DNA of 64,000 bases from Xenorhabdus japonica. GTDB taxonomy: Bacteria; Pseudomonadota; Gammaproteobacteria; Enterobacterales; Enterobacteriaceae. The stretch is taken from contig NZ_FOVO01000012.1 in assembly GCF_900115195.1 (NCBI RefSeq), forward strand, positions 1-64,000, in the 5' to 3' direction. Position numbers and translations under genes: made by a program. This document shows, one piece after another, positions 21,498-30,794 of the stretch (positions are counted from its first letter, which is position 1; every line of letters begins with the position of its first letter). The notes beneath the pieces were generated by a model. The model saw only the letters and a program-made list of their open reading frames with translations, was not told the DNA's origin and searched no databases.

Positions 21498-21863
21498 GTG
21501 AAGTCGATTGATAAGGTCATTAAGTTGAAAAATTCATTTATTTCTTACCATAAGGAATTTCAATAAAATCAGTAAAGTAACAAAAATCCAGTCTTCTTCC
21601 TGCATGGCACAAAACGGATTGCTTTAGGATTAACCATAAATATAAAAAATTATCTTAATCAAATAGATAAAGATACACTGATTATTGGATTAAGTAGAGG
21701 TACGTTAATTCCGCCTTATTTGGTACGTGAAGTTTATAAAAATGTGAAAAACAGTACATATAAAGAAATTAATAGTGGTCATGCGGTGCAAATTGAGAGG
21801 CCAAAAGAATGGATTGGCTTAATCAAAGATTTCACTTTTTCAACATCAATACTTTCTTATTAA
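21498..21863 (+). pseudogene. Remnant of an alpha/beta-hydrolase
   Basis: A GTG start with an AGGAGAAC ribosome site opens a short frame (22 residues, through SYHKEFQ). After a frameshift the text continues KNPVFFLHGTK, the classic LHG oxyanion-hole strand. It then jumps to the C-terminal part of the fold, with LIPPYLVREVYKNV and INSGHAVQIERPKEW (the catalytic His region) to a stop at 21863. The nucleophile elbow (GxSxG) and most of the core are missing. So this is a hydrolase gene with an internal deletion and a frameshift. Confidence 0.75.
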
Positions 21864-21867
21864 GTTA

Positions 21868-22446
21868 TTAATAGTGGAGTGGGAAATTAACCACCTTTTC
21901 TACCGGTAAATGCTTATAAATCGTTGATAACGACACATTGTAAATAATCGACAACTGTTTCCGGGTATGACCTTTATTCAGCAATCTGGCAGCTTGTTGT
22001 CGATCTTCCTCGGTAAATACCACGGGCCGACCACCAATTCGCCCCTGTTCCCGTGCTGCTGCCAGACCTGCATTGGTTCTTTCTACAATCAGTTCGCGTT
22101 CCATTTCTGCCAATGCACTCATTACATGAAAGAAAAATCGTCCCATTGCTGTACTGGTATCAATGCTATCAGTCAGGCTTTGAAAATGAATTCCACGTTC
22201 ATGTAGCTCTGAAATGAGCGTCACCAGATTTTTCACACTTCGCCCTAGTCGATCCAATTTCCAAACCACCAGTGTATCACCGGATTTAAGATGCTTTAAA
22301 GCGCGTTTGAGCCCTGGACGATTAGCTGTTTTTCCACTGATTTTGTCTTCGAAAATCAACTCGCAGTTGATATTGACTAAGGCATTTCTTTGTAAATCAC
22401 TATTTTGATCATTTGTTGACACTCTGATGTAACCAACTCTTGCCAC
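21868..22446 (-). CDS. Hin-type site-specific DNA invertase (serine recombinase)
   Basis: The 192-residue protein is strikingly close to Salmonella Hin across the catalytic domain: nucleophile Ser10 in GYIRVSTNDQN, the EDKISGKTANRPGLKRALKH block, TLVVWKLDRLGRS, the long E helix (MGRFFFHVMSALAEMERELIVERT) and the C-terminal helix-turn-helix (about residues 145-182). Hin-family enzymes invert DNA between two hix sites with the help of Fis, often switching surface structures on and off. It points toward the hydrolase remnant and ends five bases from it. A hix-like site lies about 60 bases upstream of its start. Whether it still has a second site is unknown. Confidence 0.92.
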   Translation of the reverse strand: MARVGYIRVSTNDQNSDLQRNALVNINCELIFEDKISGKTANRPGLKRALKHLKSGDTLVVWKLDRLGRSVKNLVTLISELHERGIHFQSLTDSIDTSTAMGRFFFHVMSALAEMERELIVERTNAGLAAAREQGRIGGRPVVFTEEDRQQAARLLNKGHTRKQLSIIYNVSLSTIYKHLPVEKVVNFPLHY

Positions 22447-22504
22447 AGAAAATCCTTTAGTTATCTGAGAAACTATTTACTCGGAAATAATACCTATTTA
22501 TTCA

Positions 22505-22529
22505 TTATAAAAAACCTTTAATTTTATAA
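22505..22529. promoter_or_regulatory. hix-like recombination half-site upstream of the invertase
   Basis: TTATAAAAAACCTT at 22505-22518 matches 13 of 14 bases of the left half plus central pair of hixR as I recall it (TTATCAAAAACCTT). The flank completes an inverted repeat with 8-base arms TTATAAAA / TTTTATAA. The right half is a poor match to the consensus. The location, just outside the invertase start, is as for hixL and hin in Salmonella. Confidence 0.5.
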
Positions 22530-22760
22530 AAGGAGAGATAAAAGTTTAGTAAGAGAGGGTTAATATCATAACAAGTGATGTTAATAAGTTATTATTAATG
22601 AGATTGATAGCAAGTAACTAGAACGAGTGATTTAATTCACAGTATCAAATTTTTCTTACCAAGAATAGTTAATTAGTCCTCGCTTATTTTCCCAAAATGC
22701 TCTTTATTTAATTGAAACGCTTTTGTTGCTAATTTGTTATATAAACTACCGAGGGTGTAT

Positions 22761-24137
22761 ATGGAACTGATTACACAATGGTTAGGTACAATAAACGAGA
22801 TAGTATGGGGAGTTCCCATGCTAATTGGGCTTCTGGGTATCGGTATCTTCATGCAAATTCGCCTGTCCTTCTTGCCAATCCGTAAATTGGGGATGGGGTT
22901 CAAGTTACTCTTTCAAAAAAATAAACAACGGGGTGAAGGGCAAATCTCACCTTTCAATGCATTAATGACCGCCTTGTCAGCAACGATAGGGACAGGAAAT
23001 ATAGCAGGTGTAGCGACAGCTATTGTGATGGGTGGGCCAGGCGCAATGTTCTGGATGTGGATGACTGCATTAGTGGGCATGGCGACGAAATATTCAGAAG
23101 CGGTATTGGCGGTGCGTTTCCGTGAGACGGATAAAAATAGTAATTATGTTGGCGGCCCGATGTATTACATCAAAAATGGCTTGGGGGAAAAATGGGTTTG
23201 GCTGGGAACACTTTTCGCCTTTTTCGGCAGTATTGCGGGTTTTGGTATTGGCAATACAGTACAAGCTAACTCTGTCGCTGACGTACTGCAAAGTAACTTT
23301 GGTATTGAAAAAACCATAACTGCGGGAATTCTGGTCGTTTTAGTTGGTGCAGTGCTGATTGGTGGCATTAAACGCATTTCTGATGTTGCAGGTAAACTGG
23401 TGCCTATTATGACAGTCGGTTACTTTGGTGCGGGAGCTATCGTTTTGGTACTCAATGTTACAGCTATTCCTGATGCATTTGCTTTAATCATCAAATCAGC
23501 TTTCACTCCTGTTGCGGCACAGGGGGGATTTGCTGGTGCAGCAGTTTGGGCGGCAATCCGCTTTGGTATTGCTCGTGGCGTATTCTCTAATGAGGCGGGT
23601 ATGGGCAGTGCGCCTATCGCTCACGCGGCAGCAAAAACCCAAAACCCCATTCGTCAGGGGTTGATTGCCATGCTGGGAACCTTTATTGATACAATCATCG
23701 TTTGTTCTGTAACGGGTTTAACTATTGTTATTACTGGTGGCTGGCTGACAGGCGAAACAGGCGCAACACTGACTGCGACTTCCTTCTCATCCGTGATCCC
23801 AGGAGGTAACTATATTGTTGCCGTTGCCTTGGCGCTTTTTGCTTTCACAACTATTTTGGGGTGGAGTTTTTACGGTGAGAAGTGTATCCAATATTTATTA
23901 GGGCCAAAAGCTATAGTGCCTTTCCGCATTGCCTGGATTATCGCGTTGCCGATTGGTGCCACTCAGTCGTTAGCTTTTGTCTGGTTACTGGCAGATACCC
24001 TTAATGCCATGATGGCGATCCCTAACCTGATAGCGATTGCGTTGCTCAGTCCGGTTGTCTATCGTTTGACGAAAGACCATATCCGTGATGTTAATGCAGA
24101 TAGTATTGATATTAAGTCATCAATTAAAACAGATTGA
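22761..24137 (+). CDS. AgcS-family sodium:alanine/glycine symporter
   Basis: A polytopic inner-membrane carrier of 458 residues that should import alanine or glycine with Na+. Family marks are NALMTALSATIGTGNIAGVATA (residues about 70-90), KYSEAVLAVRFRE, GGPMYYI, and GVFSNEAGMGSAPIAHAAA near residue 280. About ten hydrophobic segments are visible. The start at 22761 is preferred to an ATG 27 bases upstream because GAGGGTG lies before it. It stands alone between the invertase and flhB. The substrate is inferred from the family. Confidence 0.92.
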   Translation: MELITQWLGTINEIVWGVPMLIGLLGIGIFMQIRLSFLPIRKLGMGFKLLFQKNKQRGEGQISPFNALMTALSATIGTGNIAGVATAIVMGGPGAMFWMWMTALVGMATKYSEAVLAVRFRETDKNSNYVGGPMYYIKNGLGEKWVWLGTLFAFFGSIAGFGIGNTVQANSVADVLQSNFGIEKTITAGILVVLVGAVLIGGIKRISDVAGKLVPIMTVGYFGAGAIVLVLNVTAIPDAFALIIKSAFTPVAAQGGFAGAAVWAAIRFGIARGVFSNEAGMGSAPIAHAAAKTQNPIRQGLIAMLGTFIDTIIVCSVTGLTIVITGGWLTGETGATLTATSFSSVIPGGNYIVAVALALFAFTTILGWSFYGEKCIQYLLGPKAIVPFRIAWIIALPIGATQSLAFVWLLADTLNAMMAIPNLIAIALLSPVVYRLTKDHIRDVNADSIDIKSSIKTD

Positions 24138-24184
24138 AAAACGATTGGTATGGAATGAATCAAAAAGGACTAAATAAAAATGGA

Positions 24185-24208
24185 GAGATGGCTGATATCA
24201 GCCATCTC
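24185..24208. terminator. Perfect 24-base palindrome after the symporter gene
   Basis: GAGATGGCTGA followed directly by its complement, forming a 24-base perfect palindrome about 48 bases past the symporter stop. There is no T run. It could be a terminator or a 3' stabilising hairpin. Confidence 0.5.
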
Positions 24209-24361
24209 AGACTACTCATAATGCCCCAAATATCCCCGCAAAGTCCGCAGTGTTCCTGCCATTGAATTTCTTGGCTTTTGTCATGCTTAGCATAATTTTA
24301 TCTGTCTTTTTTCAAAGGCAAATTTTCTGCATGTAATCACGAATGCTCACCAAGGAAAGCT

Positions 24362-25513
24362 GTGGCTGAAGATAGCGATCTCGAAAAAACTGAAGAACCC
24401 ACGCCCCATAAACGGGAAAAAGCCCGTAAAGATGGGCAAATTGCGCGTTCCAAAGAACTCACTTCCATCCTGATGTTAGCCGGAGGCGTAAGCCTGCTCT
24501 GGATGAGTGGGCAGTCGATCACCCATGAACTTTCATTGATGGTATTCGAAGGATTTAATTTTGACCATAACATGGTCAGCAATGACAAACAGATGGTGCA
24601 GCAAGTCGGTCGATTACTGAAGCAGGCCGTTTGGGCGTTGTTGCCCGTATTTTTGGGATTGGTATTGATTGCCCTTAGTGCACCCATTTTGATGGGAGGG
24701 CTGATATTCAGCTCAAAATCCATCAAATTTGACTTGACTAAACTAAACCCCATTTCTGGCCTGAAGAAAATCTTCTCTATGAATGCGCTGGCGGAACTGT
24801 TCAAGGCTATCTTAAAAGCGTCGCTGGTGGGAGGTGGCGCAGCCCTGTTTATCTGGATGAACTGGCCTACCATGTCGAATCTGACCGCTCAACCTCTGCT
24901 GATGGCATTGAGCGATGCCATGATGATGCTGATTTTTGCTGGTTATATTGTCTTATTTATGTTGATACCGATGGTCGCGTTTGATGTGTTTTATCAAATC
25001 CGCAGCCATCTGAAAAAATTGAGAATGACCCGTCAGGAGATCAAGGATGAATTCAAGGAACAAGAAGGGGACCCACATGTAAAGGCGCGGATACGTCAGC
25101 AACAACGTGCGGCTGCGCGTAAACGCATGATGGCGGATGTGCCTAAGGCTGATGTCATTGTTACCAACCCAACCCATTACTCGGTTGCCTTGCAATATGA
25201 CAGCAAAAAAATGGGCGCACCCAAAGTATTAGCAAAAGGGGCGGGGCTTATTGCCTTGCGCATTAAAGAAATTGGTGCGGAAAATCGTATCCCGTTACTG
25301 GAAGCTCCTCCTTTGGCGAGGGCATTATTTCGCCATGCCGAAGTCGGGAGCTTTATTCCTGCGGCGCTCTATGCAGCCGTTGCAGAAGTGCTTGCCTGGG
25401 TTTACCAATTGAAACGTTGGAAACAGGAAGGTGGCCTAAAACCGAAAACACCTGAAAATCTGCCAGTGCCGCCAGCACTGGATTTTGCTGGAGAAAATAA
25501 TCGTCATGGCTAA
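24362..25513 (+). CDS. flhB: Flagellar export apparatus protein FlhB
   Basis: FlhB (383 residues) sits in the inner membrane and switches the export gate from rod/hook to filament substrates. The N-terminal ADSDLEKTEEPTPHKREKAR-type stretch, four hydrophobic segments and the cytoplasmic domain are present. The self-cleaving NPTH motif is at about residues 269-272. The start is GTG at 24362, with AAGGA before it. It overlaps flhA by eight bases. Confidence 0.97.
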   Translation: MAEDSDLEKTEEPTPHKREKARKDGQIARSKELTSILMLAGGVSLLWMSGQSITHELSLMVFEGFNFDHNMVSNDKQMVQQVGRLLKQAVWALLPVFLGLVLIALSAPILMGGLIFSSKSIKFDLTKLNPISGLKKIFSMNALAELFKAILKASLVGGGAALFIWMNWPTMSNLTAQPLLMALSDAMMMLIFAGYIVLFMLIPMVAFDVFYQIRSHLKKLRMTRQEIKDEFKEQEGDPHVKARIRQQQRAAARKRMMADVPKADVIVTNPTHYSVALQYDSKKMGAPKVLAKGAGLIALRIKEIGAENRIPLLEAPPLARALFRHAEVGSFIPAALYAAVAEVLAWVYQLKRWKQEGGLKPKTPENLPVPPALDFAGENNRHG

Positions 25514-27608
25514 TCTGGCCTCATTACTACGTTTATCGGGAAATCTTTTACCGGGGAATATCAAAGGCTCTCAGTGGCAAATGCTTGCGGGGCCTATTCT
25601 GATCCTTATGATCTTGTCGATGATGGTGCTACCGTTGCCACCATTTTTGCTCGATCTACTTTTCACGTTTAATATCGCACTGTCCATCATGGTTTTGCTG
25701 GTGGCGATGTTTACCCGTCGAACACTGGATTTTGCTGCATTCCCAACTATCTTGCTGTTCTCAACTTTACTGCGTTTGTCACTGAACGTTGCTTCCACGC
25801 GAATAATCCTGATGGAAGGACATACTGGCTCAGCGGCTGCAGGACAGGTAGTGGAAGCCTTTGGTCACTTTCTAGTTGGCGGTAATTTTGCTATTGGTAT
25901 CGTGGTCTTTGTGATCTTGATCCTGATTAACTTCATGGTCATTACTAAAGGTGCGGGGCGTATTGCCGAAGTAGGCGCACGCTTTGTACTTGATGGAATG
26001 CCCGGCAAACAGATGGCAATTGATGCTGACCTGAATGCCGGATTGATCGGTGAAGATGAAGCTAAAAAGCGTCGTACAGAAGTCACGCAGGAAGCGGATT
26101 TTTATGGCTCAATGGATGGTGCGAGTAAATTTGTGCGCGGTGATGCCATAGCCGGATTGATGATACTTGTAATCAACATTGTTGGTGGATTGATCGTCGG
26201 TGTTGCTCAACATAGTTTGACTCTGGGTGATGCAGCAGAAGTTTATACTTTGCTGACCATCGGTGATGGATTGGTTGCTCAATTGCCTGCATTAATTATC
26301 TCCACGGCAGCAGGTGTGATTGTAACCCGTGTGGCGACTGATGAAGATGTTGGTCAGCAAATGGTGACCCAGCTTTTCAATAACCCAAAAGTAATGATGT
26401 TAAGCGCCGGGGTGCTCGGTCTGCTTGGTTTAGTGCCGGGAATGCCTAACTTCGTCTTTTTGTTATTTACGGCTGCCTTGGCGGGAGTGGGTTATTGCCT
26501 ATTGCGCAAAGACAAAAATCCTTTTGTTGCACAGCATGAAGAAATGAAAGCGGTGGAGGAACAGCAACAAACTACGGAAGCATCATGGTCTGATGTGCAA
26601 CTGGAAGATCCGTTGGGTATGGAAGTAGGTTATCGCCTGATCCCGATGGTGGACTTCCGTCAAAATGGCGAATTGCTTGGTCGTATCAGTGGCATCCGCA
26701 AAAAATTTGCGCAAGAAGTGGGATATCTGCCACCCGTCGTACATATTCGTGACAACCTTGAATTGGCTCCAGCCAGTTATCGAATCATGATGAAAGGGGT
26801 CGAAATTGGTCGTGGCGAAGCACATCCGGGACGTTGGTTGGCGATTAATCCGGGTGGTGCTGTGGGTGAATTGCAAGGCGATTTGACGACAGATCCAGCT
26901 TTTGGTCTGGCTGCTGTCTGGATTGATGATAGCTTAAGAGAACAGGCGCAGGTGCAGGGATATACCGTCGTGGCGGCTAGTACCGTTGTTGCTACTCACT
27001 TAAACCATTTGTTATCACAGCATTCCAGTGAATTGTTTGGAAGACAGGAGGCGCAGCAATTGTTTGAGCGCGTCAGTCAGGAAATGCCGAAACTGACGGA
27101 AGACTTCATTCCTGATGTTGTTAGCCTGACAACTTTGCATAAAGTCCTGCAAAATTTGATGGCGGAGCAAGTACCGATCCGCGATATGCGTACTATTATT
27201 GAAACACTGGCAGAACATGCTCCGGTACAGAAAGATCCTTATGAATTAACTGCCATGATTCGAATCGCACTTGGTAGGGCAATTGCTCAGCAATGGTTCC
27301 CAGGAGCGGATGAGATCAAAGTCATTGGTTTGGATGCAGGGTTGGAAAGATTGCTGCTTCAAGCGTTGCAAAATGGTGGTGGATTGGAGCCGGGATTGGC
27401 GGAAAGTCTAGAACGTCAGGCGGCAGAAGCATTGGCACGTCAGGAAATGTTGGGTGCGCCGCCTGTATTATTGGTCAATCACTCATTGCGTCCACTGTTA
27501 TCTCGTTTCCTGAGTCGTATACTGCCTAGGCTGGTTGTGCTGTCTAGCCTTGAAATCACCAATAATCGTCAGATCAGAATGACTGCAACGATTGGTGGTG
27601 CGAGGTAG
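25506..27608 (+). CDS. flhA: Flagellar export gate protein FlhA
   Basis: FlhA (700 residues) forms the nonameric export gate. The N-terminal half has about eight membrane segments; the FHIPEP-family signature lies around NFMVITKGAGRIAEVGARFVLDGMPGKQMAIDADL. The cytoplasmic half binds chaperones and substrates. The start at 25506 was chosen over a TTG 21 bases upstream because it gives the usual N terminus and the normal flhB-flhA overlap. flhE, which follows flhA in many enterics, is not found after it. Confidence 0.97.
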   Translation: MANLASLLRLSGNLLPGNIKGSQWQMLAGPILILMILSMMVLPLPPFLLDLLFTFNIALSIMVLLVAMFTRRTLDFAAFPTILLFSTLLRLSLNVASTRIILMEGHTGSAAAGQVVEAFGHFLVGGNFAIGIVVFVILILINFMVITKGAGRIAEVGARFVLDGMPGKQMAIDADLNAGLIGEDEAKKRRTEVTQEADFYGSMDGASKFVRGDAIAGLMILVINIVGGLIVGVAQHSLTLGDAAEVYTLLTIGDGLVAQLPALIISTAAGVIVTRVATDEDVGQQMVTQLFNNPKVMMLSAGVLGLLGLVPGMPNFVFLLFTAALAGVGYCLLRKDKNPFVAQHEEMKAVEEQQQTTEASWSDVQLEDPLGMEVGYRLIPMVDFRQNGELLGRISGIRKKFAQEVGYLPPVVHIRDNLELAPASYRIMMKGVEIGRGEAHPGRWLAINPGGAVGELQGDLTTDPAFGLAAVWIDDSLREQAQVQGYTVVAASTVVATHLNHLLSQHSSELFGRQEAQQLFERVSQEMPKLTEDFIPDVVSLTTLHKVLQNLMAEQVPIRDMRTIIETLAEHAPVQKDPYELTAMIRIALGRAIAQQWFPGADEIKVIGLDAGLERLLLQALQNGGGLEPGLAESLERQAAEALARQEMLGAPPVLLVNHSLRPLLSRFLSRILPRLVVLSSLEITNNRQIRMTATIGGAR

Positions 27609-27634
27609 TATTAGCAACTATACCCAATGGATAT

Positions 27635-27660
27635 AAGGTGATCGCTGCGGTGATCACCTT
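27635..27660 (+). terminator. Probable terminator after flhA
   Basis: A 9-bp perfect stem AAGGTGATC / GATCACCTT with an 8-base loop, 26 bases past the flhA stop. The T run is weak (TATTAT). Confidence 0.65.
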
Positions 27661-27713
27661 TATTATGGAATGATAACGTATAATTAATCTTTAGGCTCTT
27701 GCTATTACAGCTT

Positions 27714-27857
27714 TTATTTCATTTCGTCTGGAACCAACTTAAAGAGCATTTTAATTCGTTCTTTATGGAAGTGATAATTAGAGCACATCTTATTGTTAGA
27801 GTTTTCTAAATAATATCTAGCCTGATTATTTAAAAAATTAATATCTTGATTGCACAT
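27714..27857 (-). CDS. Possible small protein of 47 residues
   Basis: A short open frame begins MCNQDINFLNNQARYYLEN and ends KMLFKLVPDEMK. It is polar, with four aromatic residues and no membrane segment. No good ribosome site is visible and no family was recognised. It lies alone in the region after flhA. It could be a real small gene, a remnant or chance. Confidence 0.25.
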   Translation of the reverse strand: MCNQDINFLNNQARYYLENSNNKMCSNYHFHKERIKMLFKLVPDEMK

Positions 27858-28082
27858 TTCTGATATAAGGAAGTGAAAAGATCAATATATTAATGTCTCA
27901 ATATATCAATATAGTTCATAATTATATCCTAAGTATAAAAATCATCTTTTATTCAGAAAAGGTATGTTATACAGTTGCGTAACTCTAATACATATTTTTA
28001 TTTTTCTCAAATTATTATGGTTTTTTTAATCAAAGATAATAAATAAGGATAATATGTTTTCGCATCTTTCTATGGATGATGT

Positions 28083-28322
28083 ACCGATCTGGTTGGGCAA
28101 AAACGTATTCTGGCAATTGACCTGACACATGAAGGATTTAAAGAAATTTTCCAGTAAGAAGTGATCAGCCATTTTGATTCTAAATTTTTCGATTCAATAG
28201 ATACATGGAAAGAGATAGTGCAAAGGAGTGATGTAGTGATTCAATGGGAGCCAGAACGGGATATTTCATTGAATAAATTAGAACAGAGAACAATACAAAT
28301 TGGTTTACGCAACAATCAATAA
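28083..28322 (+). pseudogene. C-terminal remnant of a DUF4291-like protein
   Basis: One frame of 80 codons reads GQKRILAIDLTHEGFKEIFQ, then an in-frame TAA, then EVISHFDSKF and WKEIVQRSDVVIQWEPERD...LEQRTIQIGLRNNQ. The QWEPERD and RTIQIGLR stretches recall the C-terminal half of DUF4291 proteins of unknown function. The N-terminal half is not recognisable. Call made from memory of the family. Confidence 0.55.
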
Positions 28323-29397
28323 ATTGTAAGTTACAGCGTAGCCAACAACGCTGTAACACCACTAATCATGAACTCTAATTTTCTAGTCAGAATATTATAT
28401 GAGTATTTTTAACTAAAAATTAAATCGTAAATAAATTTTTTATTAACGATTTTGTGTAATCAATATTTTCATTTTTCGGTTCTCGTAAAAATGGAGTAAT
28501 TACTACATTGGAGTTGGATTGATTATATGATTTTTTAATTATTCATTATATGAATATATGATGAAAAGTGTTTTTATCTAATTAGAATCTCAGCTTATCA
28601 GTAAAGTAATGATACCTCATAATGGTTATTATAAAAATATAGCCTAACTGAAATTATGGCTATTTTATACTAATAATTAATAAGATAATTTTTGGAAGTT
28701 TAAAGCCTCTAGAATGGTGTTGTCATAAACTCGAGAACTCTCTTTGAGTAATGTCCAGATGAATTTTCAAACTAGTTTGGTGCTCATTATATGAACTAAA
28801 AATTAAGCGTCTTGAGTTATTGACAGTATATAACGATCGAAATGAGATTTTTAATAGTTTTTATCTATTAATTGGTGCTAATAAATAGTTAAGAACAATT
28901 TTAATGGCAATATGAGTTAGTGTATCTTGCTTTTCCTTGATAATAGAGATTTTATTATTTTAGTTCATAGGATACGTTGATATAAGTCAAACTTATCTAA
29001 TAATATCTGGCATGGAGGCTATGCTTATGTTTTTCCCAGATACGGATATTCTTCTCCGTAGTTTTTAGGTAACATCTTCATAACATAATGAGTGGCGTTT
29101 AAGCAAAAAATGCTTTTATGATTTTATACATATATAACCATATTAATTGATGGGAAAAGAATAGAAATTATCGAGCTGATATTTGGATGAAATGTGTATA
29201 GAGATATATGCATCCCCTAATTCTATTTCAATCATTGAAAATGTATTTATTAAGGGCTCATAATGTGAAGGGTTATATCTATTAAATAGGATGCGTTAAG
29301 TTCGTTAATATTAATTCATTGATGTTTTATGGGTTTTTAATCGAAAGATATTTTCATTTCGATAGGTTTTACACACGTAATATAAATGGAATAAAGA
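28323..29397. other. AT-rich region upstream of the fimbrial operon
   Basis: About 1.1 kb with no supportable gene. It should contain the fimbrial promoter. Neither a pair of long inverted repeats (an invertible switch) nor a recombinase gene was noticed here. Confidence 0.45.
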
Positions 29398-29955
29398 ATG
29401 AAGTTATTAATGAAATCAGCTGTTATCGTGGCAATTTGGGGGTCTATGATTGTTTCTGCATTTGCTATTAGTAATACTGGCAGTATTACCTTTACTGGCA
29501 AAGTGACTAAAGGAACATGTTCTTCTGCGGTAGCGAGTGATTCTGGTAATGTCACTATGCCTGATGTCGGTGTAGGAGATTTTACAAATAAGGGTGACAC
29601 AAAAGGTGATACAAATTTTCAAATTAATCTGAGGAACTGTAGTGTTAATCCATCGAGTAATTCTTCAGTAAAAATCAAATTTACTGGTGAGTCAGATACA
29701 GATGATAAAAAGGTGTTGAAGAATAGCGCATCGGGTTCTTCCGCAGCTGGTGTTGGTATTGGCATTTATAATAAATCTTCGGAATCGCAAATCGAAATAG
29801 GAGGAGGTTCATCTGTGGAAATTACTACTTTAACTTCTACGGATACTACTAAGGAACTAGAATTTATTGCTAAATATGTGGCAACAAAAAATAAATCTAA
29901 TATTAGACCTGGTTCAGTGCGGGCTAACGCGAATTTTACAATAGAGTACGACTAA
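29398..29955 (+). CDS. Fimbrial major subunit, type 1 pilin family
   Basis: Exported pilin of 185 residues that should form the shaft of a chaperone-usher fimbria. Signal peptide of about 23 residues ending VSAFA. The mature part begins GSITFTGKVTKGTCS and has the paired cysteines (TKGTC and LRNC, about residues 41 and 81) that form the pilin disulphide. The C terminus ANANFTIEYD has the alternating pattern used in strand exchange. First gene of a four-gene operon with chaperone, usher and tip adhesin. Confidence 0.92.
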   Translation: MKLLMKSAVIVAIWGSMIVSAFAISNTGSITFTGKVTKGTCSSAVASDSGNVTMPDVGVGDFTNKGDTKGDTNFQINLRNCSVNPSSNSSVKIKFTGESDTDDKKVLKNSASGSSAAGVGIGIYNKSSESQIEIGGGSSVEITTLTSTDTTKELEFIAKYVATKNKSNIRPGSVRANANFTIEYD

Positions 29956-29994
29956 TTCCAATTCCTTACATTTTCATTTTTTTATTGCAACTGT

Positions 29995-30036
29995 GATATT
30001 TCCACTGTTTTTGGTGGGAATATCCCTTATTTTTAA
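29995..30036 (+). terminator. Partial terminator between pilin and chaperone genes
   Basis: An 11-base stem GATATTTCCAC / GTGGGAATATC with one G-T pair and an 8-base T-rich loop, followed by CCTTATTTTTA. Such hairpins after major pilin genes allow more pilin than assembly protein to be made. Confidence 0.7.
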
Positions 30037-30047
30037 TTTATGTAGGG

Positions 30048-30767
30048 ATGGATATCGTTATGTCAAAATATTTTTTGATCGGGTTGTTATTTTCTCTGCC
30101 TGTTTTTCTTGCCGCTCCTGTTCACGCTGGGATATCGCTTAGTAATACTCGGGTGATCTATGAAGCCTCGCAACGTGAAGTAACTATTTCCGTCATCAAT
30201 GACAGCAAAGAAAATGTTTATCTTATTCAGTCTTGGGTAGATATGTTTACTCCAACGGCTGAATCTTCTGATCGCAAAGTGCCATTTTTAGTAACCCCTC
30301 CTTTGTTCCGTTTAGATGGTGAACAAGAAAACCGTCTGCGAATTATTTTGACGAATGACACATTACCACGGGATCGTGAATCTATATTTTGGCTTAATGT
30401 TAAGGCTATTCCTGCCCTGAACGAAAATAAAACAAATCTCTTGTTGATCTCGCTGAAAAATCGGATAAAACTTTTTTATCGTCCAGAGGGATTGACAGAG
30501 CAACTTGCTGCTAATGCCTGTCAAAAACTTACTTTTTCCCAGAAAGCAGGACAATTGGTAGTAAAGAATCCAACGCCTTTTTATATCTCTTTTTATGACA
30601 TTAAGCTCGGGAGTAGTTCAATATCGGAAGCTGGCATGGTGGCACCGTTTAGTCATCAGCAATGGGCGTTACCCATAGGTTCTGGCAATACCATTACTTG
30701 GAGAGCCATCAATGATTATGGTGGCATCACTGAGCCTCAATACCAAACATTATCATCCATACAATAA
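30048..30767 (+). CDS. Periplasmic fimbrial chaperone, PapD family
   Basis: The 239-residue protein should hold pilins in the periplasm and deliver them to the usher. Signal peptide ends near APVHAG. The mature part has two immunoglobulin-like domains: GISLSNTRVIYEASQREVTISV is the first strands with the conserved Arg, FLVTPPLFRLDGEQENRLRIIL is the family signature, and KNRIKLFYRPEGL holds the conserved Lys region. The start may instead be the ATG at 30060, which has AGGG at a better distance. Confidence 0.93.
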   Translation: MDIVMSKYFLIGLLFSLPVFLAAPVHAGISLSNTRVIYEASQREVTISVINDSKENVYLIQSWVDMFTPTAESSDRKVPFLVTPPLFRLDGEQENRLRIILTNDTLPRDRESIFWLNVKAIPALNENKTNLLLISLKNRIKLFYRPEGLTEQLAANACQKLTFSQKAGQLVVKNPTPFYISFYDIKLGSSSISEAGMVAPFSHQQWALPIGSGNTITWRAINDYGGITEPQYQTLSSIQ

Positions 30768-30794
30768 CCTATCAGTTAGAAGATATTTGGTGTC

